Of a stretch of DNA of 64,000 nucleotides, positions 53,160 to 63,945 are shown one piece after another. The position numbers and the translations under genes are program-made. Positions within the stretch are counted from its first letter, which is position 1. The number at the start of each line of letters is the position of its first letter. The DNA is taken from positions 19,608,914-19,672,913 of the forward strand of contig NC_063052.1 in assembly GCF_018812025.1 (NCBI RefSeq), read 5' to 3'. The notes beneath the pieces were generated by a model that searched no databases, was not told the DNA's origin, and saw nothing but the letters and a program-made list of their open reading frames with translations. This DNA is from Megalobrama amblycephala (Eukaryota; Chordata; Actinopteri; Cypriniformes; Xenocyprididae).

Positions 53160-53990
53160 CTGTTGTCTTTGTACTCTCTGCCAAGAGCGGGAAAGTTAGG
53201 AGACCAGGTGATAACGTAATTTATGGTAAGAGGAGGAGAAAAGCCACCTCTGAAACAAAGACGATACTTAATTGGTCAGAACTCTGCAAAGAGGTTGGAC
53301 AAACACCTCATTTTAAAAATTCAGGACACGAACAAAGAACCAGACGAGACAGGGTCAAAGATCGAGGCAGATCAAATTTGGGAGATGAAAATTGATTAAG
53401 AACAAACAGTTTCATTTAAGCCATCCAACTACTCTTGTCTCACTCTCGTCTTACTTTTTGTTCTTTTACTTAGTTTCCTTTCTTTTCCGTGAGTCTCATG
53501 TTCTAAGTTAAGTTTTTCCACAAAGTTTTATCAACGACTCTACAGTCTTCAGCCACGAGGGAGAATCCGCCAACACACCCATGTGATTGGCTTCCCAAGA
53601 AAACGTCAATCCATACAAGAAAAGACCCTTAGCGAATCAATGGGAAACACTTCTCCAAGCCAAAGACGCTGACAAAGGGAATCCCCATTTAAAGACACAA
53701 ACGACAGACGCAAGTATTCCAGATGCAAGACCTCTAGATTCTAGCCGAACTGGTGCATTTATATAAAGTTTAACAAGAAGCAATAAATTAATGATTGATA
53801 GTTCGTTCAGATCAGGTTTTATGAAGTGCATATATTGATAGAAACTTGGGATTTTATCATTTCACTCTCTTAAAATTCATTCTTTCCTCACTTCCTTTCT
53901 TTCTGCAACTCGTGTGAATGTGTGTGCTTGTGTTAGAAATTAGCTTATGTGTTAGAATAATCAATAAAGTCTCATTTATATTTTTAAAGA
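53160..53990. repeat. Possible LTR-like unit
   Basis: A pyrimidine-rich stretch (53420-53520: CTCTCGTCTTACTTTTTGTT type) and a later AATCAATAAAGTCTCATTTA (about 53957-53977), with a polyadenylation-type AATAAA, resemble the R/U5 organisation of a retroviral-type LTR on the plus strand. No TG...CA ends or target duplication were found. Confidence 0.3.
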
Positions 53991-54547
53991 GAAGTGTCTT
54001 GTGTTATGTGCTTATGAATTTATTGTCTTAAACTGCCGATCTATGTTACCTTGCTATTAAATATTGATTAATGTTTTCACTATATTTTGGATATTCATAT
54101 CCGCTACAGAGCTGATAGTTATGGTCCATTCAAACGAACGCTGGACGATCCATTTGCTAAGTCTTAAAATAAGTGACTCTTTCAAAATTCCCTATAAAAT
54201 AATTCCCTTTGAACTAAATTGCCCTGTGTCCCTTACAAATAACGCTATCATCAAACATTAAACAGCATATAAATCAAAACAGCCTAACGTTACCGAATGA
54301 AATGTCAAACCCATGAAGAGGAAATTACTGTGAAGCTTTGGGGGTGTTGATGGACTCGATCTACTCCATCTGTGTTTTGATCATTGTTCTGAATCCCATT
54401 CGGATGAAGTCTTTAATAATAATATGTTTAAAATGTTGCTTTTTTAAATGAAACTTAACCACATTGACGTGTTGATAAAAAAAAAAAAAAAAGGATACAT
54501 AAAGCTATAATAAAATGTTTTTAAAACGGAAAGAGTTAAAGGTATAT
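53991..54547. other. Unassigned AT-rich stretch
   Basis: No gene was recognised. A 14-16 bp A run ends near 54493. Confidence 0.4.
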
Positions 54548-55247
54548 TTAAAGCTGCAATCCGTAATTTTCCCTGTTTGTCGCCATCTCTGTTTGAAACC
54601 TGCAATTGCAGTTGTTAGCGGAATTATTTTCTTTACGTGTGTTGTGCCTAGGCACGGCTCCTCAGCGTGGATAAATCTAAATGTTTGCTGTCAATCACCA
54701 CATTGGTGTGAATACAGTCAGAGATTTTAGTCTTGGAAGTATGACCAAATTAAGAATTTTCACCAGAGAATATCATCTGAACAATAAGTAACATGTCTGC
54801 CACTTTTGTTCTGACTGAGGAAAAAAGCATTACAGTAAATCGCGCTGCCAATGGTGATTAAATCTAACGATCGCTTAGCTCATATCACATCAAACCATGC
54901 AAATTATTATTATTGTTATACTTTGTTCTCAAATTGTTCATCAGCATTGCGTGACTGTGTATTTAGTGTTAATTTGTCATACCATATAATCCGCCATCAA
55001 AATGATGTTTAATTATTGCAGCTGCTGTGAGAAAAGGCTGTAAATGATCCACCTCACATGCAACATAGCCTACTAGCTAGGACTAATTCTTATGTACAAA
55101 CCCAATTCCAAAAAAGTTGGGACACTTTACAAATTGTGAATAAAAACAGAATGCAATGATGTGGAAGTTTCAAATTTCAATATTTTATTCTGAATACAAC
55201 ATAGATGACATATCAAATGTTTAAACTGAGAAAATGTATCATTTTAA

Positions 55248-56077
55248 CCCTTTAACACGTACGATCACACCGGTGTGATCAGTCTTGTCTGGCCCCAGGA
55301 GCGTACGATCACACCGGTGTGATTAGAACGTTCAGTGCATTACGTGATCAACTGCCAAATTCAAATGTGTGTGTGCGCGCTGTGGCTGGCGCTAAACCAG
55401 AGACGGACGCGCGCAGCGCTTTTCATATATTACATATATGCAGTGTTTTCAACCAAATAATGTTTATTGTAGATTTCAGACATTTAAATACACACGAGTA
55501 CTAACAAAACAATATATTTAGAGTTTGTAAAATACACAATGGTGTCTATAGAAGCGGAAATAACAACCCTTTCCATTATAATTAGACGACACGTTTTATT
55601 CATATCAGATACACATTGTGAAAGTAACTTTAAAGCTTACTCTATTCTTCCCCAGTTCACCGACTCACTTACTTTCATGTATTTCGGGAGAAGTGGATAA
55701 ATTCACGGGTTGTAAATCCAACAGATCTGATTCTCTGCGCGGCGCAAACTAACATGGCGGCGCCCATCGTGCATATGGCTCAACTAACATGATCGTTATA
55801 AAGGTGTTTAAACTGCAAAACACATCCACTTGCACATATTTGTCAATCGGAATATTAGATATTTCATGCTATAGTCAACAAATTTGTGAATATTTTGAAT
55901 AACAAAGGAAAAATTAAATGAAAGCAGATTATCATTCATACAGTGCTGCGGTGTGTCATAACAAGCAATGACGCATCACCATGGAAACCATAAAGTGATA
56001 AGTTCTAAATAACGGTCGCTTCAAAAAACTCACGCTGGTGGGTCAGCCAGAATATTTAAAACTTACGTGCGAAAGGG
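55248..56077. mobile_element. piggyBac-like element nested in Tc1 (CCCTTTAACACGTACG end)
   Basis: The 830-bp element lies between TTAA at 55244-55247 and 56078-56081. Copy A of the Tc1 (near 19955) has the single TTAA empty site. Ends CCCTTTAACACGTACG and TTACGTGCGAAAGGG are imperfect inverted repeats. Just inside the left end lie two copies of an exact palindrome, ATCACACCGGTGTGAT, at 55264-55279 and 55308-55323, each preceded by CGTACG. No transposase frame; a 61-codon frame at 55319 is spurious. Confidence 0.9.
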
Positions 56078-56124
56078 TTAAGGGAAAAATAAGTTGATTT
56101 TAAATTTCATGGCATCAACACATC

Positions 56125-57143
56125 TCAAAAAAGTTGGGACAAGGCCATGTTTACCACTGTGTGGCATCCCCTCTTCTTTTTATAACAGTCTGCAAATGTC
56201 TGGGGACTGAGGAGACAAGTTGCTCAAGTTTAGGAATAGGAATGTTGTCCCATTCTTGTCTAATACAGGCTTCTAGTTGGTCTTCTTTGTCGCATCTTCC
56301 TCTTTATGATGTGCCAAATGTTTTCTATGGGTGAAAGATCTGGACTGCAGGCTGGCCATTTCAGTACCCAGATCCTTCTTCTACACAGCCATGATGTTGT
56401 AATTGATGCAGTATGTGGTCTGGCATTGTCATGTTGGAAAATGCAAGATCTTCCCTGAAAGAGATGACGTCTGGAAGGGAGCATATGTTGTTCTAGAACT
56501 TGGATATACCTTTCAGCATTGATGGTACCTTTCCAGATGTGTAAGCTGCCCATGCCACACGCACTCATGCAACCCCATACCATCAGAGATGCAGGCTTCT
56601 GAACTGAGCGCTGATAACAACTTGGGTTGTCCTTGATCTCTTTAGTCCTGATAACATGGCGTCCCAGTTTTCCAAAAAGAACTTCAAATTTTGATTCGTC
56701 TGACCACAGAATAGTTTTCCACTTTGCCACAGTCCATTTTAAATGAGCTTTGGCCCAGAGAAAACGCCTGCGCTTCTGGATCATGTTTAGATATGGCTTC
56801 TTTTTTGACCTATAGAGTTTTAGCCGGCAACGGCGAATGGCACGGTGGATTGTGTTCACCGACAATGTTTTCTGGAAGTATTCCTGAGCCCATGTTGTGA
56901 TTTCCATTACAGTAGCATTCCTGTATGTGATGCAGTGCCGTCTAAGGGCCCGAAGATCACGGGCATCCAGTATGGTTTTCCGACCTTGACCCTTACGCAC
57001 AGAGATTGTTCCACATTCTCTGAATCTTTGGATGATATTATGCACTGTAGATGATGATAACTTCAAACTCTTTGCAATTTTTCTCTGAGAAACTCCACTA
57101 TTTTTCGCCGCAGCATTGGGGGAATTGGTGATCCTCTGCCCAT
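56125..57143 (-). pseudogene. Tc1-family DD34E transposase, nearly intact
   Basis: The gene would begin at 57143 (MGRGSPIPPM) and stop at 56125-56127. The largest frame (56260-57207) covers helix-turn-helix sequence (SQRKIAKSLKLSSSTVHNII), a basic GRKT-type linker, WSDESKFEVLFG, FQHDNARPHTA and SPDLSPIENIW with D-34-E spacing, then KRKMRQRRPTRSLY and a stop. The first ~20 codons and the last ~50 codons lie in other frames, so there are breaks near 57080-57110 and near 56290. The second break occurs at the same place in copy A. Confidence 0.9.
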
Positions 57144-57690
57144 CTTGACTTCTGAGAGACACTGCCACTCTTAAGAGGCTCTTTTTATATACCCAATCAT
57201 GTTGCAAATTGAACTAATAAGTTGCAAATTTGTCCTCCAGCTGTTCCTTATATGTACATTTAACTTTTCCGGCCTCTTATTGCTACCTGTCCCAACTTTT
57301 TTGGAATGTGTAGCTCTTATGAAATCTAAAATGAGCCAATATTTGGCATGACATTTCAAAATGTCTCACTTTTAATATTTGATATGTTATCTATATTCTA
57401 TTGTGAATAAAATATAAGTTTATGAGTGATTTGTAAATTATTGCATTCTTTTTTTATTCACAATTTGTACAGTGTCCCAACTTTTTTTGGAATCGGGTTT
57501 GTATACAGACGTGACGCAAAGACAAAATAGCGACATGCTCGAATTTCCCGCGAAAACCCACCAGTACTACCCGAATTATAAAACATTATTACAAGCTTAT
57601 CGTTGTAAATCGGGCTAAGGTAAGGAGATCGTTTTGAACAATGGTTGGTTAAGTACATGCTCAAAAATTGATTTTGAAAAAAAGTTACAG

Positions 57691-58220
57691 AGTATAACAA
57701 ATTAATACCTAAATAGGAACATAGTAGTATACTTAAAGTCCAAAAATAATATATATAAATAGTAACTTATAAGTATGATGTTACAGTATGTTCACTTAAA
57801 GAAAACCTACAAATACTTGCAGTATAAAACTACTAAGCTAGTAGTTTACTGAGAGATACTTCAGTGTACTTTCTTAAACTAAAAAAAAATGTGCTATAAG
57901 AGCCTATTAAAATAGTAAACTACTAGTATACTTAAAAGTTCATTTGTATTACAGATGTAGTACAAATGAGAAACATAGTTGTGTACTAGTTGTGTTTACC
58001 ACTACACTTACAGTACACTTAAATGTGAAAAAAAACAAACACTTTTTTATATTAAAAAATGGGCCAATTTAGCCCCAAGCAGTATTGAAATAGCACACTT
58101 ACAATTTTACTACTTGTATATTGATAGTATACTTACAGCATAAAGTATACTTAAAAAATATACGTGAACATTACTTAAGTATACTTAATAAAATGAATGA
58201 AGTATATTGTTACTTCTTTT
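57691..58220. repeat. GTATACTT/GTACACTT-rich dispersed repeat
   Basis: Words such as AGTATACTTAAAG, ACTAGTATACTTAAAAG and ACAGTACACTTAAATG recur about ten times, in both orientations. Similar to 7165-7640. Confidence 0.5.
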
Positions 58221-58811
58221 TCTTATTTTTTTTATTTACAACCCAAACAAACCCACCCCTCTCTTCATTGCTCCTCCTCCAAAACTCACACTCCAATACT
58301 AACCACCCTGCTCCGAATCGGTCTCGAACCCCGGCTCAATCACTGCTGGCAAGCGAGGCGAATGATCTATCAATGACGCCTAACACCGCATTCTCTAGCT
58401 ATTGTCAGTGTGCAGTTTAACCGCAAAACTTTTACTATCTCATCACAGATGATGAACGAATAACAAGGAAGCACAAAAAAAAAATGAACGTACAGTACAC
58501 AAGAGTAAATACAAACAAGAGTTTGTTGTTAATCGCCAACAGAACAGCAGCTCCAGACAATCAAAACCTAGTGTTACTTACATGATAAGGAATCAAAGCA
58601 AGCCTTCCCACTTAGCTCTCTCAAGCACTGGAAAGCTTTTCTAATATAAACGCATGTCCTAAAGCGCTTGCCCAGTCATAAACCTTCATTCCAGTGATAT
58701 TCTTTTGAGCTCTTTTGTATTGTGTCCCATCTCTCGTTCTGCAGTTTTTTATTTTTTTTTATTTTCAAATCTCCCTCTTGCTCATTCACTCTCCTCAACC
58801 ATCTGCTGATT
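58221..58811. other. Unassigned, with weak tRNA-like patch
   Basis: No gene was recognised. On the minus strand around 58315-58340, GAGCCGGGGTTCGAGACCGA looks like a tRNA TΨC arm, with GCCTCGCTTGCCAGCAG nearby, but no acceptor pairing was found. Confidence 0.35.
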
Positions 58812-60238
58812 GGTTATATGTTTGTAAACATCTTTTATGTAAAATATCTTGCACAAAAGAGGATTTTAAAGACACTCCGTTGTTTTTATTTGTTTACACA
58901 CTCGTGCCGTTGAACTATTGTATAAACGCAATACCACACTTGTAGCCATGTGATATGGCTGTATATCCGCACTCTTTTGATCTTTAATTCATAAAATTAG
59001 CAAAAATCTAACCTTTCATTGAAGGAAAAGAATTGAAAATGGGGGGAAAATCACATTATGAAATAAATGTTTTTCTCCAAAACATGTTGGCCACAATTAT
59101 TGGCACCCTTTTATTCAATACTTTTTGCAACTTCCTTTTGCCAAGATAACAGCTCTAAGTCTTCACCTAATGCCTGATGAGACAAGAGATCAGAGAACAT
59201 TCCTTCATACAGAATCTCTACAGATCCTTCAGATTCCCAGCTCCATGTTGGTGCTTCTCTTCAGTTCACTCCACTCATTTTCTTTAGGGTTCAGGTCAGG
59301 GGACTGGGATGGCCATGGCAGAAGCTTAATTTTGTCCTCAGTGACACATTTTTGTGTTGGTTTTGATGTTTGTTTTGGATCATTGTCCCGATGGAAGATC
59401 CAACCAAGGCCCATTATTGGATTTCTAGCAGAAGTGGTCAGGTTTTGATTTTTTTATCTGTTGGTATTTGATAGAATCCGTGATACCAAGTATCTGAACA
59501 AGATGTCCAGGACCTCCAGCAGAAAAATAGGCCCACAACATTAAGGATCCAGCAGTATATTTAACCATGGGAATGGGGTACTTTTTATCCATGTGTGCAC
59601 CTAACCCATCTGGTGGGTTTGCTGCCAAAAAGCTCTTTTTTTTAGTTTCATCTGATCATAGAAGCCGGTCCTGTTTGAAGTTCCATTCTTGTCTGACAAC
59701 TGAATATGCTGGACATTGTTTCTAGATGAGAGCAGAGAATTTTTCTTGTAACCCTCCCAAACAACTTGTGGGGATGTAGGTGCTGTTTGATCATTTTTTT
59801 TTAGGCTTTCTGAGACTCAAGACTTCTCCAGCTGTGTTCCTTGGAGAGTCTTTGGCCACTCAAACTTTCCTCCTTACCACGCATTAAGACGATTTAAACA
59901 TGTGTCCTCTTCCAGGCAGATTTTTAACATCTTTAGTTGATTGGACCTTCTTAATTATTATTTAAAAAAAATGTAAATATGAATGCGAATGTATTTCAGA
60001 TATATTTTACTCATAAAAATTCTAGGGGTGTCAATAGTTGTGGCCAATGTGTTTTGGAGAAAAACATTTATTTCATAATGTGTTTTTCACCCCCACTTTC
60101 AATTCTTTCCTTCAATGAAAGGTTAGATTTTTGCAAATTTTATGAATTAAAGATCAAAAGGATAAACAATGCAGATTTATTTTTATAGTCATCTTTGATC
60201 ATATTTTCCAAGGGTGCCAATAATTCTGACCACCACTG
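58812..60238 (-). mobile_element. Tc1-like transposon, second family, copy 2
   Basis: The right end CCACCACTG precedes TA at 60239-60240. The sequence is colinear with 30352-32012, including about 150 bp of non-Tc1 sequence at the left and the same join to the truncated inverted repeat at about 58972. Compared with copy 1, about 250 bp is missing near 59960, removing the transposase N-terminus. Confidence 0.8.
59115..59960 (-). pseudogene. Tc1-like DD34E transposase, truncated
   Basis: Two frames remain: 59425-59628 (MAANPPDGLGAHMDKKYPIP and on) and 59229-59414, with FHRDNDPKQTSKPTQKCVTE and SPDLNPKENEWSELKRS, showing the second Asp and the Glu at 34-residue spacing. They are separated by a frame change near 59420. 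The helix-turn-helix part seen in copy 1 (31419-31628) is deleted. Confidence 0.82.
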
Positions 60239-60240
60239 TA

Positions 60241-60771
60241 CTTAACCGTGTTAGATGTGTCAGATGTCACTTTTGCTTCAAAAAAACTTACACATTTTGT
60301 GTTCCACAGTAAAGATAACCAAATAAAGGTTTAGAATGAGATGTGGGTGAGCAAATGATGACACGATGTTTGTGTTAACTATTGTTTTCCTTTAACCTAG
60401 AACATTCTTTTACCAAACAAATAAGCAGCCAAAACACACAACAATAAACACCTCCAAAGTGTTTTCACTGAAAATAGTTGAAACACGGTTCATCCACACA
60501 CACATTGATTATGTGATGGACCTGTGTCTGAAGCAGTGCTTGTGTTGACAGCGCTTGGGATACAAATGTTATTGGTCATAATGTTTCTGCTTCTGGGGTT
60601 TGACATACTTTCGGGAAGTGATAAGTACGTTCTGACTGTCATGGTTCTGAGGTCAGTGTTTGAGACTCTGGTTTGAACCGCAGTGCTTTACAAGATTTCA
60701 ACTATGTGAGAAGCTACATATACTCATCTCTGTGGAAGCCACCACAGTCCGGGTGGGACACTTCTCACACA

Positions 60772-60773
<2 letters not shown>
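60241..60773. other. Unassigned stretch
   Basis: No gene was recognised. Frames at 60660-60908 run into the CA repeat (His-Thr repeats) and are spurious. Confidence 0.4.

Positions 60774-60861
<88 letters not shown>
60774..60861. repeat. (CA)n microsatellite
   Basis: About 44 CA units with no interruption seen. Confidence 0.97.
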
Positions 60862-60863
<2 letters not shown>

Positions 60864-60915
60864 TGTATGTATATGTTGGGTTTTCATGGGGACTTTCCAA
60901 TGACATGATTTTTAT
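60862..60915. mobile_element. Tail of the GT-associated MITE
   Basis: GTTTTCATGGGGACTTTCCA next to (CA)n is, in reverse, the tail expected of the MITE seen at 48885-49225. Only about 45 bp remains. Confidence 0.45.
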
Positions 60916-61685
60916 TCAAGAGATTTTATTCAAGAAATGTGCACAGTATAAACACCACAGGTATAAATTGGAACGTAAAGTCATCACTAAAGGCTTAGAA
61001 ACTACTTGCTAGTTTGTAACTAAATCTGTTCTTAATTTGGTTCCCGCTCTTTGTTAAGTAATCCATAGTCATATAATATACCATTTACCTTCAATCCAAT
61101 ACCAGCATTCAAATTCATAAGCAGAGGTTGTGTTGAGACACAGAGAATTTTAATTTATCTAACATACACTTTAGGATGGGTTCATGTTGAAGAGCCGCTG
61201 AAGTTATTTATTCATATAATGTTCTTTTTCTTAAAATGTAAACAAATGTAAATGTCAACAGGATGTATTTCTAAGTGATTGAAATCGGCCAGGTAAAACT
61301 GAAGCAGATAGATGGAATTCAATCAATCTGCCGTTTTATTCCAGCTGTTACTCCTGGTAAGTGGCTTCTGTAAATATTTAGTTTATAGGGTTTGTAGAGT
61401 TATGTTTCAACTAAGTTTAATGGTACAATGCAAATATTTTTAGTATTACAAAAATTGTAAAATCACAAGACTCACAACTACTTTAAGATGTAACTTACAC
61501 ACAGCTAGTCCAACCGGCCCCTGATGTTTAGGAATAATAGTATCTATCCTACTTTCTCATTATTATCTCACTATTACTGGGTGGCCAAATTTCTGACCAC
61601 TGCATAGGCATCATTGCTATGTCAATGTTTCAGGGTTTTGACGTCAGAAATCCAATGATTTTAAAAGTGATTTTTGGCATTTAGT
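60916..61685. other. Unassigned AT-rich stretch
   Basis: No gene or clear repeat was recognised. Confidence 0.4.
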
Positions 61686-61719
61686 TTAAAGGGATAGTTC
61701 ACCCCATAAATGAAAATTC

Positions 61720-61976
61720 AGTAACACTTTATTTTAGGGTCTTTTAACTAGTTGCTTATTAGCATGCATATTACTAGAATATTGGATATTTATTAGTACT
61801 TATAAGCACATATTAATGCCTTATTCTACATGATCTTATTCTACATTCTTAATCCTACCCAATACCTAAACTTAACAACTACCTTACTAACTATTAATAA
61901 GCAGTAAATTATGAGTTTATTGATGGAAAAGTTGTAGTTAATAGTTTATATGTGTTCCCTATACTAAAGTGTTACC
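61720..61976. mobile_element. hAT-like MITE nested in family A
   Basis: The 257-bp element has inverted ends AGTAACACTTTA and TAAAGTGTTACC. Eight-base flanks GAAAATTC (61712-61719) and AAAAATTC (61977-61984) match at 7 of 8 positions. Ends are related to those of the element at 13142-17533 (GGTAGCACTTTATTTTA). Non-coding. Confidence 0.78.
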
Positions 61977-62092
61977 AAAAATTCTGTCATCATTTACTAA
62001 CCTTCATGTTGTTCCAAACCTTTATGAATTTCTTTCTTCTGTTGAACACAAAAGAAGATATTTTGAAGAGTGTTGGTAACTAGAAAGTTGAC

Positions 62093-62140
62093 AGCCATTG
62101 ACTTCCATAGAATTTTTTCTCACTATGGAAGTCAATGGCT
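62093..62140. repeat. Perfect 18-bp hairpin in family A MITE
   Basis: AGCCATTGACTTCCATAG (62093-62110), a 12-base loop, and the exact complement (62123-62140). Confidence 0.95.
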
Positions 62141-62200
62141 ACCGTCAAATCTCTGGTTACCAACATTCTTTAAAACAGGTTTGGAACAACAGGTTAGTAG

Positions 62201-62545
62201 TGTAACGGATGGGGAGCAGGACAACAGAGTTGGAGATCCACGTGCAGGCTTTATTCATAAGAAGAGCGTAGTCGAACAGGAAGGCAAGGCAAAAGAGTAG
62301 TCCAATACACAGGCAAAGGTCAAGGCAGGCAGCAAAAGATCATAAACAAGGAATCAGTCCAGGGTCAAAAACACAGGAAAGGCTAGGCAGGGCAAGGAAC
62401 AGACAGAATGCAAACAAAGGGCTAAACAATACTCAGCCATGTGTGTGTGTGTGTGTGTGAGTGCAGCTTATAAATCACTGATAGGAAACAGGTGTGAGTG
62501 TGTGATAGGCCTAGCTGGGGAATTGTGGGAAATGTAGTCCAGAGT
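62201..62545. mobile_element. LTR-like fragment related to 16572-17025
   Basis: It starts TGTAACGGATGGGGAGCAGG and shares GCAGGCTTTATT, GTAGTCGA(A/G)GAACAGG-type and GTGGGAAATGTAGTCC words with the solo LTR at 16572. The CA terminus is not visible; the end is approximate. A GT tract lies at 62440-62458. Confidence 0.5.
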
Positions 62546-63732
62546 GAAGTCTTGTAAACGTGATTTACTTCCATTGCTGGGTTATTGGTTTACATGTAAA
62601 CCAGGACAGCAGGTTAATTCAATAAACTGATTTTTGGGAGTTATCAGCATTTTGGTGTGTATATAAACATGCTCAATCTCACTTTCTTATTTCCTCTTCA
62701 AGCCTTTCCTGATAGCCAGCACCACACAAAACCACACTGGATGGCAGACACTTTTCGAGAACCATGGTGGCCAGAGATCCAGCCAAACCTCTCTGCTGGA
62801 GTTTCCAGGGGTTAGGAAAACTTTTTTCTTCAGAACTGCGCATAAGATGAACTCCAAATCTTGAGTGTATCCTGTTTTTTCTTAATGATAAGGATTGAGA
62901 AAGTGCACCCAGTTTACTTATGGACTGCACTTCTGATTGTACGAGCTCTCTGTGGCATTGCTTATGCATCTACGCATGTGGTTGAAGTAAGACTAATCAC
63001 TAAGTTTCTGTTTATGTGTGTGCATGTGTGTTTGCGAGCAAGCGGTCGGACCCCACCCTGAGGGACAGTCATTGCACTGCACTGCATCCATCATAAAGTT
63101 TTTTTTCAAGATTTTTAAAGAAGAAATTTTAATATGCATGCATATGTGAGAGTTTATTGGGAATGCATGCGTCTTTGTGTTTGTGTGTGTTGGAGTGCGC
63201 TGTAGGACCCACCCAGGGGACAACAAAGCAGCACCTCGTTTCACATGAAAAGCTGGAGGCTCACAGGGAAGCATGTTTGTGTGTGCGTGTACTGTCTCCC
63301 TCTATCTTTCTCCTCTCTCTACCCCCTACCCCAACAACCCTTCCAAATAAATAAGAATTTTTGATTACAGTAACAAGCCCATAAATTATGCAGGCCAGCA
63401 GCCGATGAAGAGCATTTGAAAGACGGCCTGTTTTAACCTCCACACTCGGTCTGTCTCTCTCTCAGGGCCGGGGAAAGATGTAAGTATGAGCCGGGGGGAA
63501 GTGTGTAAGGAAGTAGAGGAAGTGATGGTGAGAACGAATTAAAAAAGGCCACTCAGGATGGATGAAGAGAGAAGAGAATATATTTTAGGAATGGGTCAAG
63601 TAGTAAGTCAATTAGTAAGGCTGACAAGTATATCTAGATATTTTTAGTCAATTTTGTGCAAGATAAATTTGTCCAACTGCATGATGTTCTAATTTAGCTC
63701 TAATTCAAAGCCTGAATCCTTGCTTCCTTAAA
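62546..63732. other. Unassigned; possible conserved block about 63320-63440
   Basis: No gene was recognised. Around 63350-63440, the sequence GATTACAGTAACAAGCCC, CATAAATTATGCAGGCCAGC and GACGGCCTGTTTTAACCTCC is balanced and non-repetitive and resembles conserved non-coding DNA. Frames of up to 96 codons on both strands at 62679-63443 lack motifs. Confidence 0.35.
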
Positions 63733-63945
63733 GGATGTTCTCATGTCATTCCAATCCTATATATTTCTTTCTTCTACAAAACACAAAAGGGGATATTTTG
63801 AAAAATGTTGGTAGCCAAACATGTCATTGTAAACTTTCATTGCAAAAAAAAAGTTCCTCAAAAGAAAATCAGAGTTTAGGAATGAGCTTGAATATATGAT
63901 TACAGAATTTTAATTTAAGGCTTAACTATCCATTTAAAATAACTA
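63733..63945. mobile_element. Degenerate family A MITE
   Basis: GTTCTCATGTCATTCCAATC, ATTTCTTTCTTCTACAAAAC and GGGATATTTTGAAAAATGTT parallel 61995-62080 of the family A copy there. The right side ends with AACTATCCATTTAA, an eroded form of AACTATCCCTTTAA. Left terminus missing. Confidence 0.5.

Larger units (their letters stand above)
55097..57501 (-). mobile_element. Tc1-like transposon, copy B, with nested insertion
   Basis: TA flanks at 55095-55096 and 57502-57503. Ends CAAACCCAATTCCAAAAAAG and the complement TTTTTTTGGAATCGGGTTTG. It is the same family as 19805-21379 but 830 bp longer because of the element at 55248-56077 in its left inverted repeat. The minus-strand transposase is nearly open. 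Confidence 0.93.
54552..57690. mobile_element. TTAA-type MITE interrupted by a Tc1 element
   Basis: TTAA at 54548-54551 precedes AGCTGCAATCCGTAATTTTC. After the Tc1 element, 57504-57690 ends with GAAAAAAAGTTACAGAGTAT, a partial and eroded mirror of the left end (about 10 bases recognisable). The outer element is thus older and its right terminus decayed. Non-coding; right boundary approximate. Confidence 0.55.
61690..62186 (+). mobile_element. Family A MITE interrupted by a hAT MITE
   Basis: TTAA at 61686-61689 precedes AGGGATAGTTCACCCC. The sequence is interrupted at 61720 and resumes at 61985 with TGTCATCATTTACTAACC. An internal hairpin follows. The right end is missing; an LTR-like unit starts at 62201. 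Confidence 0.75.

Noticed and set aside
58300..58390. Possible minus-strand tRNA gene
   Set aside because: The TΨC-like GGTTCGAGACC is there, but the acceptor and D arms do not pair.
60660..60908. His-Thr repeat protein frames
   Set aside because: Direct translation of a CA microsatellite.
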